Part shown: one piece after another, positions 23,199 through 33,829 of the stretch
Layout of the letters: every line of letters starts with the position of its first letter
Numbering within the stretch: the stretch's first letter is position 1
Position numbers and translations under genes: made by a program
The notes under the pieces: generated by a model
Database searches by the model: none
The model's input: the letters and a program-made list of their open reading frames with translations, nothing else
What the model was told of the DNA's origin: nothing
Assembly (NCBI GenBank): GCA_029721435.1
Contig: CM056576.1
Location: 75,967,876 to 76,031,875, forward strand
Source: Gymnothorax reevesii
Taxonomy: Eukaryota; Chordata; Actinopteri; Anguilliformes; Muraenidae
Reading direction: 5' to 3'
DNA length: 64,000 bases

Positions 23199-23340
23199 CC
23201 TGCAAGCACTCCAGCTCAATTGTAAAAACTTTAGTTAAAACCTATATTCAACATAAAATTCTAGGATATACTTTAAAACTCGCATTTTCCAGCTTTCCAT
23301 ACACAATTTTATCATTTCTTAAAGTTAAAAAACTTTAAAA
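21139..23340 (-). repeat. GT-microsatellite modules in the right arm
   Basis: Mirror of 15172-17392 with CA runs on the plus strand at about 21139-21168, 21922-21948, 22495-22520 and 23135-23197. Run lengths differ from the left arm, as expected from slippage after the arms were formed. Confidence 0.8.
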
Positions 23341-23349
23341 ATGGTATAA

Positions 23350-24230
23350 CATAATTGAATCTAAAAGACCCTATGCCTTTATTCATACTGAAAGAAAGAA
23401 TAGCCAATATATTTCCACTGCTTTAAAAACAAACTGATGAAGTATTGAATTTTATGAAAATGGGCTATTTATAATCGAGTATATCGGGAATTAAGTTATT
23501 TATTTATTACTAATTTCCAAGACTAGATGCAAATAAAATATTTATAAGTGATAAAGCACCAAACTTTATCAAATACAAAATACAGAAAATATTTTACATG
23601 GTCTGTTAAAAATAGAGTATGTCGGAATTTATCTATTACTTCAAGACTGATTCAAGACTGGATCCAATACATTACAAATAAAATATATATGACTTATTAA
23701 ACATTAAACATTGTAAAATACAAAATACAGAATATGTTTTACATGGCCTGTTAAGAATCCTTCATTAAATAGATTTTGGTGGTCCCAGTATATGTTTTAT
23801 GGTGTCATTCTGAATCCTTTCCAGTTTCCTCATCATTTCTCCTTGAGGTGTACACATAATAGTGCTATGAAATAATAAGATGGTTTAACAGCTTTTGGAA
23901 CAGTTGGCAGGAGTGGAATACATTATTGCTTAAATTAATCAATCTGTTCTTTAAAAGAATAGTACAGACAAAAGACAGATTAAAATAGTAAATGCCAAAG
24001 GTATGTTACTCTTTGATGAAACACATTTGTTTCTTTGCGCCTTATCTGAACCGTATTTACACAACTTCCCTGCAGGGCTGAAAAGTCCTTGAGGCCTCTG
24101 ATATCCCTTAGCTGCACTCATCCTCATGTCGCTCACATGCCCATAAGCTTTTGGTCAGAAGTCGTTGACCCAATTTTCTGTTTTCTGGGTAAGTTTAATT
24201 TCACCTTTGTGATTTTTTGACAGAAACTGT
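23350..24230. other. Non-coding arm sequence (mirror of 14282-15170)
   Basis: AT-rich sequence without a recognisable gene, reverse complement of the left-arm stretch. Confidence 0.4.
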
Positions 24231-24236
24231 ATGGCT

Positions 24237-26690
24237 CAGCCATTGGTTGACCATATTCCTGCCAACACATGTACGCACACACCCACAGAACCAGCCGCGC
24301 CCGCCTTTGACATACCCCACTCACTCAACATGCACACTGTCAGTGAGAGATGACTTGCAAGATGAGAACACTTTGGAAACCAGCCTTATTTTGCATCAAG
24401 CTCTCGACAACTAACTCAGAAAAACGTTTTTTCCTCCATTTACATCTCGGGGCCAGACTTTACTGGTGAGTAGTTTTATCTTTCTTTCCTTTCTTTATTC
24501 TTTCCACATATTCACAGCTATTTCAAATGTAGTTCATTCATTACTCTCCGGTTTTAACACTTTAAAAACACTATTTTAATTTCTTTTTTTAACTTTAAAA
24601 CACTTTTACTAACAATTTTTGCTTTAACACTATTTTACTAACTTTTATTTTTATATTTTTATTTAGTTTCATTTATTTTTTTTTTTATTTTGCTTTAAAA
24701 CACTATTTTACTAACATATTACCCACAGCTTTAAAACACTTCGAATTTTAACCCTCTTTCATTTTCCCACGACTGTTATGATTCTGTCTCGTGTGCTTGT
24801 TTGTGCTTGTGCATTTTACACCGTGTGTTTCTTGATTTGTGTTTCCGCTCCATTCCCGCGGTCTGACCATTGATTACCTCTTGCCCTGACCCCTGTGGTG
24901 TCGTGTGACAGTATTCTACATGCCTGAGTCTCGTTGTCCAAGCATGTTTCCTCTTTCGGTTTGGTATTTCATTCATTGCTTCTACCTGTGCTTAATTCTG
25001 GGTCTCGCATAACTCTGAGTGAATGCATCCCCTGATAGGTTCATTACTAACCGTACCAACCAGCTCTTATTTAAGGGTGTATATATTATTACCTCAATCT
25101 AAACTGTCTAGTTTAATTGGTCGTCTTAGCGTCTTGCCTCGAGACAGTATTGTTACCCGGTCCTTGTGAATTTGTTCCTTAATCCATGCATTTCTGTTTC
25201 CACAGTAGATTGCCTTCCGCATTCCTGCATCCTCCCAATGTGTCCTTAAGAAGGGAAGACTGAAGAGACCTTCAGACGGACTTTGTTGTGTTGTTTTGGT
25301 TTCCTGAGTTTTCCCTCATGTTGCATTCAATAAAAACTTCTGGATCCTGCATCTGGTAACACCCACACCAACAAACGCTTGAAATAAAGTTTTACCACTT
25401 GTCACATCCATTTCCCCCACCACTGAAATAATATATGTTTAAAAAGCACTAAACAATAATGCAATCAAATAAATGTTTTAAAAGAGTTATCCCTAAAAGG
25501 CGGGAGGGTGTGCTGAATTACACCACACAGCCAGGGGAGGAGAGGGTGGGGAGGTGGAGGGGGCAAAGGGGTGATACTGAATAAACTATAATAACCTCAT
25601 TAAAAATGAACTCATATGACATCATCAACTCATCAAAAAGCCAGTTTTACTAACTTTTATTTTTATTTATTTTTATTTTGCTTTAAAACACTATTTTACT
25701 AACATATTACCCGCAACTTTAAAACACTACGAATTCTAACCCTCTTTCGTTTTCCCACAACCAACAAACGCTTGAAATAAAGTTTTACCACTTATTTCTT
25801 CCATTTCCCCACCACTGAAATAATATATGTTTAAAAAGCACTAAACAATAATGCAATTAAATAAATGTTTTAAAAGAGTTATCCCCAAAAAGGAAGGAGG
25901 GAGGGAGGGAGGGAGGGAGGGAGGGTGGCTGTGCTGAATTACCCCACACAGCCAGGGGAGGGGAGGGAGGGATGAGAGGGGGCAAAGGGTTGATAAATAA
26001 TAAACTATTATAACCTAATTAAAAATCAACTCATATTACATCATCAACTCATCAAAAAGCCATCAATCAAAATCAATTAAATTTTGACAGAAACCGTATG
26101 GCTCAGCCATTGGTTGACCGTATTCCCGCCTACACATGTACGCACACCCACAGAACCAGCCCCCGCCCCCTTTGACATACCCCACGCACCTCACATACAC
26201 GCGGCCAGAGTGTGAGATGACCAACGGGGTGAGAAGACTTTGGAAATCAGCCTTATTTCGCATCGAACTTTCGACAACTAACTTATTTATTTTTATTTTT
26301 TATTTTTTATTTCGCTTTAAAACACTATTTTACTAACACATTACCCGCAACTTTAAAACACTACGAATTTTAACCCTCTTCCATTTTCCCCACAACCAAC
26401 AAACGCTTGAAATAAAGTTTTACCACTTATCACATCCATTTCCCCCACCACTTAAATAATACATGTTTAAAAATCACTAAATAATTATGCAATTAAATAA
26501 ATGTTTTAAAAGATGCTTAAAATGTTATCCCAAAAAGGAGGGAGGGTGGCTGTGCTGAATTACCCCACACAGCCAGGGGGTGATAAATAATAAACTATTA
26601 TAACCTAATTAAAAAATTAATATTACATCATCAACTCATCAAAAAGCCATCAATCAAAATCAATTAAATTTTGACAGAAACCGTATCATA
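24237..26690 (-). repeat. Subterminal modules of the right arm, rearranged
   Basis: Reverse-complement counterparts of the 587-bp modules. The outermost unit (26103-26690) is complete. The middle one (from about 25645) lacks about 210 bp, and a GAGGGAGGG run replaces part of it. The inner one holds the solo LTR. The partial middle unit explains most of the arm-length difference not caused by the RING-gene deletion. Confidence 0.8.
24771..25361 (+). mobile_element. Solo LTR (591 bp) in the right arm
   Basis: Reads GACTGTTATGATTCTG... to ...CATCTGGTAACA with AATAAA near the end. CCCAC flanks it on both sides (24766-24770 and 25362-25366). Mirror of 13147-13737, same length. Confidence 0.85.
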
Positions 26691-26702
26691 TTATCTCTCT
26701 CT

Positions 26703-26708
26703 CACATT
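26703..26708. repeat. 6-bp target duplication CACATT, right
   Basis: Immediately follows ...TATCTCTCTCT, the last bases of the element. Identical to 11606-11611. Confidence 0.8.
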
Positions 26709-27101
26709 TTCTTGAGATCAGTGAGTCGTACGTGACGTTATGACATCATAGTAACGTCATGACGTAATCTAGCGACTTTTTCGATAGCCAATAGCGACTT
26801 TTGGTGATTTGTTTTTGGCAGCACTACCAGTATCGTGCATAGTGCCCTGATCGTTCTGCTGCAAGTATGTGCGGTTGCGCACGTAAATTAAGTCACACAG
26901 CTAGCATATCCTGGGCCTTAGGGCTCGCTGAAAGGACTTTCATTCAAAACCTTTTGTTACATTTCTTTTTTTTACTATGTTGGCATAAACTTGGGGTAGC
27001 ATGTAAAAAAAGAAAAGTAGTCTGCATAAGGACCCTATCAGCAGGAACCATAATCTGCACTCTGGGTGTGGTGGTCAACAAACTAATGTCCACTCCAAAA
27101 T
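26709..27101. other. Flanking sequence, no gene recognised
   Basis: Contains several TGACGT/ACGTCA-type motifs close together (26730-26765). An 80-codon open frame at 26867-27109 has no recognisable features and is cut by the LTR boundary. Confidence 0.3.
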
Positions 27102-27106
27102 CCCTT

Positions 27107-27840
27107 TAAAACTAACAAAGGATTTATTATTATTCAAGTTGGGTATGGGTACATGGAAAAACAAAACAAGCAAACAAACCCAAAAAAACTACATAGGCGG
27201 CTGACAACAAAAACAGGCAGGAGAGGGGGTAGGGAGAAGGGCCCCGTGGTGGTGCCAAGAATAATAAACCCCAAGCCCTAACCTTCCCTGCACCCTATTT
27301 TCCGACCAGCCTATCCACAGTCACTAACTAAACCGGCCAACTTACCTACCTGCTACAACAAAAAAAAGGTACACCACTCACGTTCTTACCTAGTGTGTCT
27401 AGACAAAAAAGTTACCTACGGGTGATATGTATACCCCAGGGTCTCTTGCCTAGCCGTCCTCCACTGAGAAAAACAATTAACACAACTGAGGATAAAGAAC
27501 TTAAAATCACACAGTAAATAACACAAAATCACCAACTGAAGGAGTCAAAATAAAATCTACCAAACCCCTCTCCCACCCTGCTACTTTAAAATAGCTCTAA
27601 TACATAGATGAAAGCAAGACCGATGATTAGTCAGAGGTAGATTAGGGAACACAGGATTGGGTAAGGATAATTGATCTTAATTGGCAGAATCCAACACAGT
27701 TGTGAAGGCTACATAGCTGATGATTAATTGACAGGAAAAGGGCTGAACAAAGGGCCACAGCATGCAGCACTGCAGGTCAGCACCTGGGGAGAAACAGGAA
27801 GGCAAAACAAAAACACATTGCACCACATTTTCCTGTAACA
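27107..27840 (-). mobile_element. Probable solo LTR (734 bp)
   Basis: On the minus strand it starts TGTTACAGGAAAATG and has an AATAAA close to its other end. CCCTT lies directly on both sides (27102-27106 and 27841-27845), consistent with a 5-bp target duplication. It has no coding sequence. The 3' terminus ends TTTTA rather than CA, so the family is uncertain. Confidence 0.55.
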
Positions 27841-27845
27841 CCCTT

Positions 27846-28075
27846 GGTAAATCAGAGGCCCTTTGTAAGAACATTTTTAATCAGAGGGCTCTCTTAACAG
27901 TATGCTCTCCCATTTGGGCTCTCCCTCGGGCCCCCACATAGCTAGAAGTCACGACCCTTAGCAGGGGCTTTCATAATCATAGGGCCCTCTGAAACCATTC
28001 CCCCCTACTTCCTTGAACCCCTAGTTGGTAAACATTAGGGCTCCCTTAGGAGTATTCACGAGAGGCACTACAGTA
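27846..28075. other. GC-rich lead-in to the minisatellite
   Basis: Repeated GGGCCCTCTGA-like and GAGGCCCTTTG-like words appear irregularly, like decayed minisatellite units. No gene is seen. Confidence 0.3.
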
Positions 28076-28079
28076 GGGC

Positions 28080-28335
28080 CAGCCCAGGGGCCCTCTGACT
28101 GCCATCCCCCATAGCCCAGGGGCCCTCTGGCTGCCGTATCCCATTGCCCAGGGGCCCTCTGACTGCCGTACCCCATAGCCCAGGGGCCCTCTTACTGCTG
28201 TCCCCTGTAGCCCAGGGGCCTCTGAGTGCCGTCCCCCATGGCCCAGGGGCCCTCTGATTGCCGTCCCCCGTGGCCCAGGGGCCCTCTGATTGCCGTACCC
28301 CATAGCCCAGGGGTCCTCTGATTGCCATCCCTGTC
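28080..28335. repeat. 32-bp minisatellite, about 8 units
   Basis: The unit starts GCCCAGGGGCCCTCTGA and continues CTGCC.T.CCCCATA, repeated with small changes. Because 32 is not a multiple of 3, all frames cycle, which explains the overlapping repetitive open frames on the minus strand; they are not genes. Confidence 0.9.
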
Positions 28336-28339
28336 CCCC

Positions 28340-28770
28340 CCGCCCAATTCATATCACCCTTCTCTCTCGGTTCTCTGCAGATATGCCCTATAACAGTGTG
28401 AGTAGTCCTAAGATCCTAGAGAAGAGAGGCCCTCTGACATCGCAACTGGCATTGGCATCTGTGGGCCCCCCTTCTGAGCCCCTGGACCCTTGGGCCCCGG
28501 CCCTACTGGCCCGGTCCGTAATATGGTCCTGCTCATAGACTATCTGTTTTACAGCTTCATGAACTTGGCACCCCATATGACGAAAATCTGAATGAAACCC
28601 ATTACATTTGTTTCCCCTTTGTTTGTGCAGGCAAAATGAGAATTCATTTCCTGCCGCTGCTATTCGTTTTGGATGGAAATCTTAATGTCTCCGGAATGGT
28701 GACAATGGATTTTGGACTGTGTAACCATACCAATCCTTTACAGGAAAGCATTTAAATGCTTATAAAGTCT
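28340..28770. other. No gene recognised
   Basis: An 82-codon plus-strand frame (28290-28538) begins within the minisatellite and has no recognisable domain. Confidence 0.3.
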
Positions 28771-28771
28771 C

Positions 28772-28920
28772 AATCCTCTGGTCTCGGTCTCGTCCTGCTC
28801 TGGTCTTGGTCTCGAAATGGTCTGTCTTCGGCTTGGTCTCGGTCTTGTCTTGGTCTTGCTACCCTTTTGTCTTGGAAGTGTCTTGGTCTTGGCTAAGGCG
28901 GTCTTGACTACATCACTAGT
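28772..28920. repeat. GGTCTTGGTCTCG low-complexity repeat
   Basis: Irregular 6-12-bp units of TGGTCT(C/T)GG, ending in GTCTTGACTACATCACTA, a pattern frequent in fish interspersed repeats. Family not assigned. Confidence 0.55.
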
Positions 28921-29284
28921 TAACAATACGATGACCAATGCTTCACAATGTCAATGGCTTCTCGAAAATTCTCAGTCTATAATTACATTCTAAAATCCAC
29001 AAGATCTGAAAACAACCTATACAATGGACAACAGTTTATGAAAACATCAAAATGGCTTTTCTGAGAAATATGTGGTAAAAATGGCTTGAATACACAGTTA
29101 CCGGTCTCGCAATTTAACAACACTTGCACCTTATTTAGCCAACTATATAAGCCAACTTTTGTGAAAATATCTGAGGTGCGTTTTCATAGGAACCTGGGTG
29201 TTTTTCAAGATGAACTTTACGTTTTGCATGAAGACTGATGCATTTTTCAACGGAAAATTGTCTGAAACTTTTTCAGTTTTTACC

Positions 29285-29500
29285 CCTCAGCCAAACTTTG
29301 GCCAGAGGGGTATTGTTGTCACCTGCGTGTCTGTCTGTCTGTCGTCTGTCCATGACTTTGTCTGGGTCAGTACAACTAATGATCGCAGCTTCACCCGAAT
29401 TTGGTATAGTAACTCATTATGACCCATAGATGTGCAATATCAGGTTTTTGCTGGATTTGACCTTTGACCTTGGCCAAGGGGTATTCAGCAACCTGTTATG
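29285..29500. repeat. Dispersed repeat with GTCTGTCTGTC motif
   Basis: Begins near CCAAACTTTGGCCAGAGGGG, contains a GTCTGTCTGTC run and ends with TTTGACCTTTGACCTTGGCC, partly complementary to the start. A related sequence lies at 34845-35170. Possibly a short inverted-repeat element; no coding capacity. Confidence 0.35.
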
Positions 29501-29799
29501 TTTCACATATATACTTATGTTTGGAATCAAAATGTCTGTCATGTTGTTGTGTAGCCATTTAAAATCATTGGTTTTTTTGAACAATCATTTATGGGTTTAA
29601 AATATGGACTTTTTGAGGCCTTGCCCCACAAAAATCTTGAAATCACTAAATAGGTCACAGATCACTTCCTGTATGCAAATTTCACACTTCAAATCTATTT
29701 TCTGGACAGTCCCACAAGTAGGTAAATATTACTAGACGATGGTTCAAATTGGGCTGCGGGCTAATTTGCCTATACCCTGCAAAACCTCCTTTTTATTAC

Positions 29800-31010
29800 A
29801 ATTGAAAAGTGTTACAAATAATTTTTTGACTCTTGCATAGACTGAATGCATGTTTGAAGGCTCATTCCATGATTACTGATGTTAAAAAAATTGTTTAAAA
29901 TGGTTTGAGGTGACATTACTCTGCAAAATTACCTCTGATGGTCAGTTGTTCCAGTATATAAGGTGACATGAACATTGAGAAGTATTGCAGTGTTAATAAT
30001 AATAATAATAATGCATCAATTTTATATAGGGCTTTTCTGGACACTCAAAGACGCTTTACAATGGAGGCATTATTCATTCACTCACACATTCACGCTCTGA
30101 TGGTGGTAAACTACGTTTTTGTAGCCACAGCTGCCCTGGGGCAGACTGACGGAAGCGTGGCTGCCAGTATGCGCCTACGGCTCCTCCGACCACCACCAAA
30201 CATTCACACACAGCCATACAGGAGGGAGGGAGGGTTCCTATATTGGGTGGGGGAAACCCACGCGAACACACAGAAAGGCCCCAGGCCGGTTTCAAACCCA
30301 CGACCTTCTTGCTGTGAGGCAGTAGTGCTAACCACTATGCCACCATGCCGCCCATAAACAATGTTACACATGATTGCATGGCGGAAGGGCTCTCTGAGTT
30401 TGTTTGTATCCACATTGTGGCCTTACCTGATGCTGAAGACACTGAAGACGGTATGAAAGCATTTCAGAGACCGGTTCGCAAGAAACTAGTGGCAATGGAA
30501 GTGCAAAATGGAAATGAAGTACCTCTGGTGTGCGTTGTCTATGTATGACAGATAAAAAAAAAATCTGCGGTTGACAGCTCAAAAACTTGATATCAATAGC
30601 GCCAGAAGTGAAGAGATGAAAGCATCAAGATCTACTATTTCCAGAGACGCCTTTGTGAAAATGGTCTGATTGATCGCGTTGCTGCCAAGAGCTGGCACCA
30701 TCAAAAAAAGACTTGAGTTTGCCAAGAAATTTGGCAAAAGATTAGACACTAAATGAAGGGGAACAAGTTCTTTGGACTAATGAATCAAAATTTGAATTTT
30801 TTTTTTTTGCAAAACTTATGCATGCCGTAGAGTTAGAGAACATTTCAGAAATGAATGTTTAACCCCTTCAGTTAAGGGGTGGTAATATTCTGGTTTAGGG
30901 TTCAGTCTGCTCCAAAAGCGCCGGTGATCTCATAAAAATCGACGGAATCATGGATCAAAAGAAGTATCACAGTATCCTTGTGAGCCACACATTACCATCT
31001 ATAAACGTAT
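29800..31010 (+). mobile_element. Tc1-like element (second family), degraded, split by a SINE-like insertion
   Basis: Aligns by eye with 58320-59200: GAAAAGTGTT, TTTTTTGACTCTTGC, AATGCATGTTTGAAGG, CTCATAAAAAT.GAC and GATCAAAAGAAGTATCACAG occur in the same order. The transposase is full of stops and the 3' part is missing. The insertion at 29990-30355 separates the leader from the DNA-binding region. Confidence 0.7.
29990..30355 (+). repeat. SINE-like dispersed repeat inserted in the Tc1 copy
   Basis: Starts after an (AAT)n run with TATAGGGCTTTTCTGGACAC and ends CTAACCACTATGCCACCATG, a module often seen in fish genomes. It interrupts sequence that is continuous in the related element at 58320-59540; TGTTA occurs at both junctions and may be the target duplication. 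The CAAACCCACGACC part looks like a weak B box. Confidence 0.55.
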
Positions 31011-31280
31011 TGAAATTTTTTTTGAAAAACTGTAAAAGGCAGTGAATAAATCTTACTTTTCACTTATTCTTCATTCAACCACTCATAGTCAGTAAGCTGA
31101 AAACAGGAGAGACACATTGGTGTAAACCTGTTTTTTCCAGTTTTTTCTTCATTATCAGTACAGTGGTAGACTCACAATATACCCAACTCCATTAGACATA
31201 GCCAGTAACCTTGATGTGGCCAATTAGCAATGAATACGAACTTGTGCGCATTGTTATTTGTGGATACAGAATGCATCATG
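31011..31280. other. No feature recognised
   Basis: Between the truncated Tc1 copy and the gypsy LTR; AT-rich, no open frame of note. Confidence 0.3.
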
Positions 31281-31467
31281 TGTTGGGAATCGCTGAGTTG
31301 TATGTTTGTTTTTAGTATGTTTTAGTAATTTTAGTCGCTATGTATTTATTTATCATATTTATTCTTTTAGAGTATGTATGTTTCTGCAAGATTGCGCTGT
31401 CTTTGGTCTTGAATGTTTTCCTCTGGTTTCAGTCTCTAGGTGTCACGCTCTCTTCCCTGTATTTCGG

Positions 31468-32497
31468 TGGGTTGGGCTACCCCCACTACACGCAGGGAAC
31501 TACAGTGTTTCTTAGGGTTTGCCAATTTTTACCGCCGTTTCATTCGTAATTATAGTACCGTTGCTGCCCCACTAACCGTTCTGACTTTCCTTTTCCAAAG
31601 TTCCTTTTGTGTGAACCCCAGCGGCGGAGAAGGCCTTTCAGGAGCTAAAGCAAAAATTCACCTCTGCCCCTGTACTCCAACAGCCAAATCCTGAAAAGCA
31701 GTTCATCGTCGAGGTTGACGCCTCCAACACCGGTGTGGGGGCAGTTCTGTCCCCCCAACACAACGGCAAAGATAATAAGATACACCCTTGTGCCTTCTTC
31801 TCCCGCAGATTAAGCCCGGCCGAGAGAAACTATGATATCGGAAATCGGGAGTTACTGGCGGTAAAATTGGCATTAGAGGAGTGGCGTCACTGCCTTGAAG
31901 GGGCTAAGGTTTCATTCCAGGTCTGGACTGACCATAAGAATCTAGAGTACCTCCGCACAGCTAAGAGGCTTAATTCTCGCCAATCTCGTTGGTCACTATT
32001 TTTCGATTGACTTAATTTCACCTTAGCTTTTCGCCCAGGCTCCCTTAATAAGATACCTGACGCCCTGTCACGTAAATTAGCACCAGACGCTCCTCCCAAG
32101 GAGCCACAGACTATCCTGCCTGGTCGAGTTGTGGTGGGGTCATTAGTATGGGAACTGGAGAATCGGGTTATAAGGTCACAACCTTCTGGGGGGCCACCTA
32201 CTAACTGTCCTAAGAACTGTCTATTTACCCAGACAACCTCCGGGCCGAAGTACTCCAGTGGACCCATTCTTCACATCTCGCCTGCCATCCTGGAGCCAAC
32301 CGGACCTTGGCCATGCTAACTCAGAGGTTCTGGAGGGCAACGGTCCGAAGAGATGTCAAGAGTCTCACCACGGCTTGTCCGGTCTGTGCCCAGAATAAAG
32401 TCACCCACACTGCTCCAGCTGGTCTCCTGCAACCACTTCCGGTCCCTTCCAGACCCTGGGCTAATATCGCAGTGGATTTTGTGACCGGTTGGGAATC
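31468..32497 (+). pseudogene. Gypsy pol fragment: reverse transcriptase end, RNase H, integrase N-terminus
   Basis: [16 protein letters not shown] (end of the reverse transcriptase) is followed by a frameshift, then [13 protein letters not shown] and [16 protein letters not shown], ending at WSLFFD with a stop (RNase H region). Further shifted frames give NKIPDALSRK, RRDVKSLTTACPVCAQNK (integrase zinc-binding end) and ANIAVDFVTG, where the 3' LTR starts abruptly. At least one stop and two frameshifts: not functional. Confidence 0.85.
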
Positions 32498-33405
32498 TGT
32501 TGGGAATCGCTGATTTGCATGTTTGTTTTTAGTATGTTTTAGCAATTTTAGTTGCTATTTATTTATGTATATATTTATTCTTTTAGAGTATGTATGTCTC
32601 TGCAAGATTGCGCTGTTATTGGTCTTGAATGTTTTCCTTTCGTTTCTGTCTCGTGGTGTCTTGTCTTTTTCATCACACTCTCTTCCCTGTATTTCGGTGA
32701 GGTAATTCCACCTCCTTCTTTCTTGCTGTTCTCATTGACTATCCACACCTGAGAGTAGTTTAGAGAGGCACGGGTGATTAGTTAGATCAAAGTTAGAACT
32801 CCACCTGTTTCCCCTCTCTCTCCTATCACCGTCCTTGCTTTTCTAGTTACGCCTCTCTCTACAGCTGTCCGGTGTTCAGCTGGGATTCCACTTTATTAAT
32901 TTGTGTTTAAAAGACCCACTTTTTCCCCAGCTTCTTGTCGACTCGTTTCTTCCCTTAAGCTCGCTTTGGTTAAGTCTCGTTTCTGCGTTTTCTGGTTTTG
33001 ATTGCTGATTGCTCGTTTCTTGTGTAATCTCCTGTAAGTTTTGTTATTGATTGTTTGTATTACGTTGTTTGATTGCAAGTTGAGTGAGTAGTACTTCGTT
33101 CTCCCTTATTCAGATTTTGTACCCATCTGTTTAGATTCTCCTGTGTTTCTCCCTTATCCCATCCAACTCCCTTTTCCTTCCCCTTCCATACCCTTAGATC
33201 TACCCCTTTTGTTACTGTCTTTGTGCGGATTGATTTCCAGGTTACCGAATATTTCTGCTTGTCCCCTGACTCTGATTGTGACTATTCTGCATTACCCTGT
33301 TTGCCTGGCTATCAATCTGTTTCTGTATTTAACCATGAGCTTCGCTAATCCTAATAAACGCCCTGCCGAGGCTGAAGTGCATTTGGAGTCAAAGTCCGTT
33401 CCTTT
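32498..33405 (+). repeat. 3' LTR of the collapsed gypsy element
   Basis: Begins TGTTGGGAATCGCTGA and includes CT-rich promoter-like sequence and an AATAAA at 33352-33357. Small open frames inside are not considered genes. Confidence 0.6.
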
Positions 33406-33791
33406 CAGTATGCACCTTTTTCTATTCTCTTTCTACTGTGGCGAAGTTTTGCAATGAGTAGATTTTACATCAATCTGAAGAGTACCAGAGGATGGTTAAA
33501 ATTTTTCCAGCAGAGAGTAAGACAGATAAAAAAATGTACTTTTTTTATCCTCTGTGAAGCTAAGAACAACTGCATCACTTTCAGCTGAAGTTGGACAGTA
33601 TCCAGAGCTGAATTGGATCATTTTCAGAGAACAGAAAATATAATTTGTTCACGAAAGGACGTGGCATAGCAAAAATGTTCGATATTTCTTCAGTTTTATT
33701 TCACTTAATTTCTCCTTCCCAGTGTACCAGGATACTATCGCACAACCCACAAAGCAAATCTGTAATTTCAATATGTGCCCATTGCACTCAC

Positions 33792-33829
33792 TGTTTTTGT
33801 ATGGAAGTGAACAGTTCATCATCACTGTA
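33792..33829 (-). promoter_or_regulatory. V-segment recombination signal (23-type RSS) of TCR V pseudogene 1
   Basis: On the minus strand, directly after the V coding end: heptamer TACAGTG (consensus CACAGTG), a 22-bp spacer, then nonamer ACAAAAACA (consensus ACAAAAACC). This is the signal that RAG recombinase uses to join V segments. Confidence 0.8.

Larger units (their letters stand above)
11612..26702. mobile_element. 15.1-kb near-perfect palindromic element, Polinton/Maverick-like
   Basis: Seen: the left end AGAGAGAGATAATATGAT is matched exactly by the reverse complement at the right end. The two arms (11612-19205 and 19523-26702) are reverse complements over their length except for a few indels. 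A 6-bp direct repeat CACATT flanks the whole. Known: Polintons/Mavericks make 6-bp target duplications, have AG.../...CT termini and inverted repeats, and encode a packaging ATPase. The spacer holds a remnant resembling such an ATPase. Inference: a defective, inverted-duplicated (fold-back) derivative of a Polinton/adintovirus-type element. It carries no visible integrase, DNA polymerase B or capsid gene, so it is non-autonomous. An alternative is a chromosomal palindrome whose flanking hexamer is coincidental. Confidence 0.65.
19523..26702 (-). repeat. Right arm of the palindrome (7.2 kb)
   Basis: Reverse complement of 11612-19205. It lacks ~204 bp of RING-gene exon 2 (junction near 20280) and ~210 bp of subterminal module 2 (near 25645). 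A few substitutions also separate the arms, so they are not an exact copy artefact. Confidence 0.95.
31281..33405 (+). mobile_element. Collapsed Ty3/gypsy element (partial 5' LTR, short pol piece, 3' LTR)
   Basis: TGTTGGGAATCGCTGA occurs at 31281 and 32498, and the following ~185 bp are near-identical, marking two LTR copies. The 5' one is cut off at about 31467; the 3' one continues to about 33405 with AATAAA at 33352. Between them lies only the middle of pol. Gag, protease, most reverse transcriptase and the integrase core are missing. The right limit is uncertain because I cannot see a matching target duplication. Confidence 0.75.

Noticed and set aside
11612..26702. Palindrome as a pure assembly artefact
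   Set aside because: The arms differ by a 204-bp coding deletion, a shortened module, microsatellite lengths and point changes, and a 6-bp duplication flanks the outside; an artefact would give identical arms and no target duplication. Read support is still needed.
28046..28352. Gly/Pro-rich repetitive minus-strand frames
   Set aside because: Produced by the 32-bp minisatellite cycling through all frames; no start, promoter or splice context.
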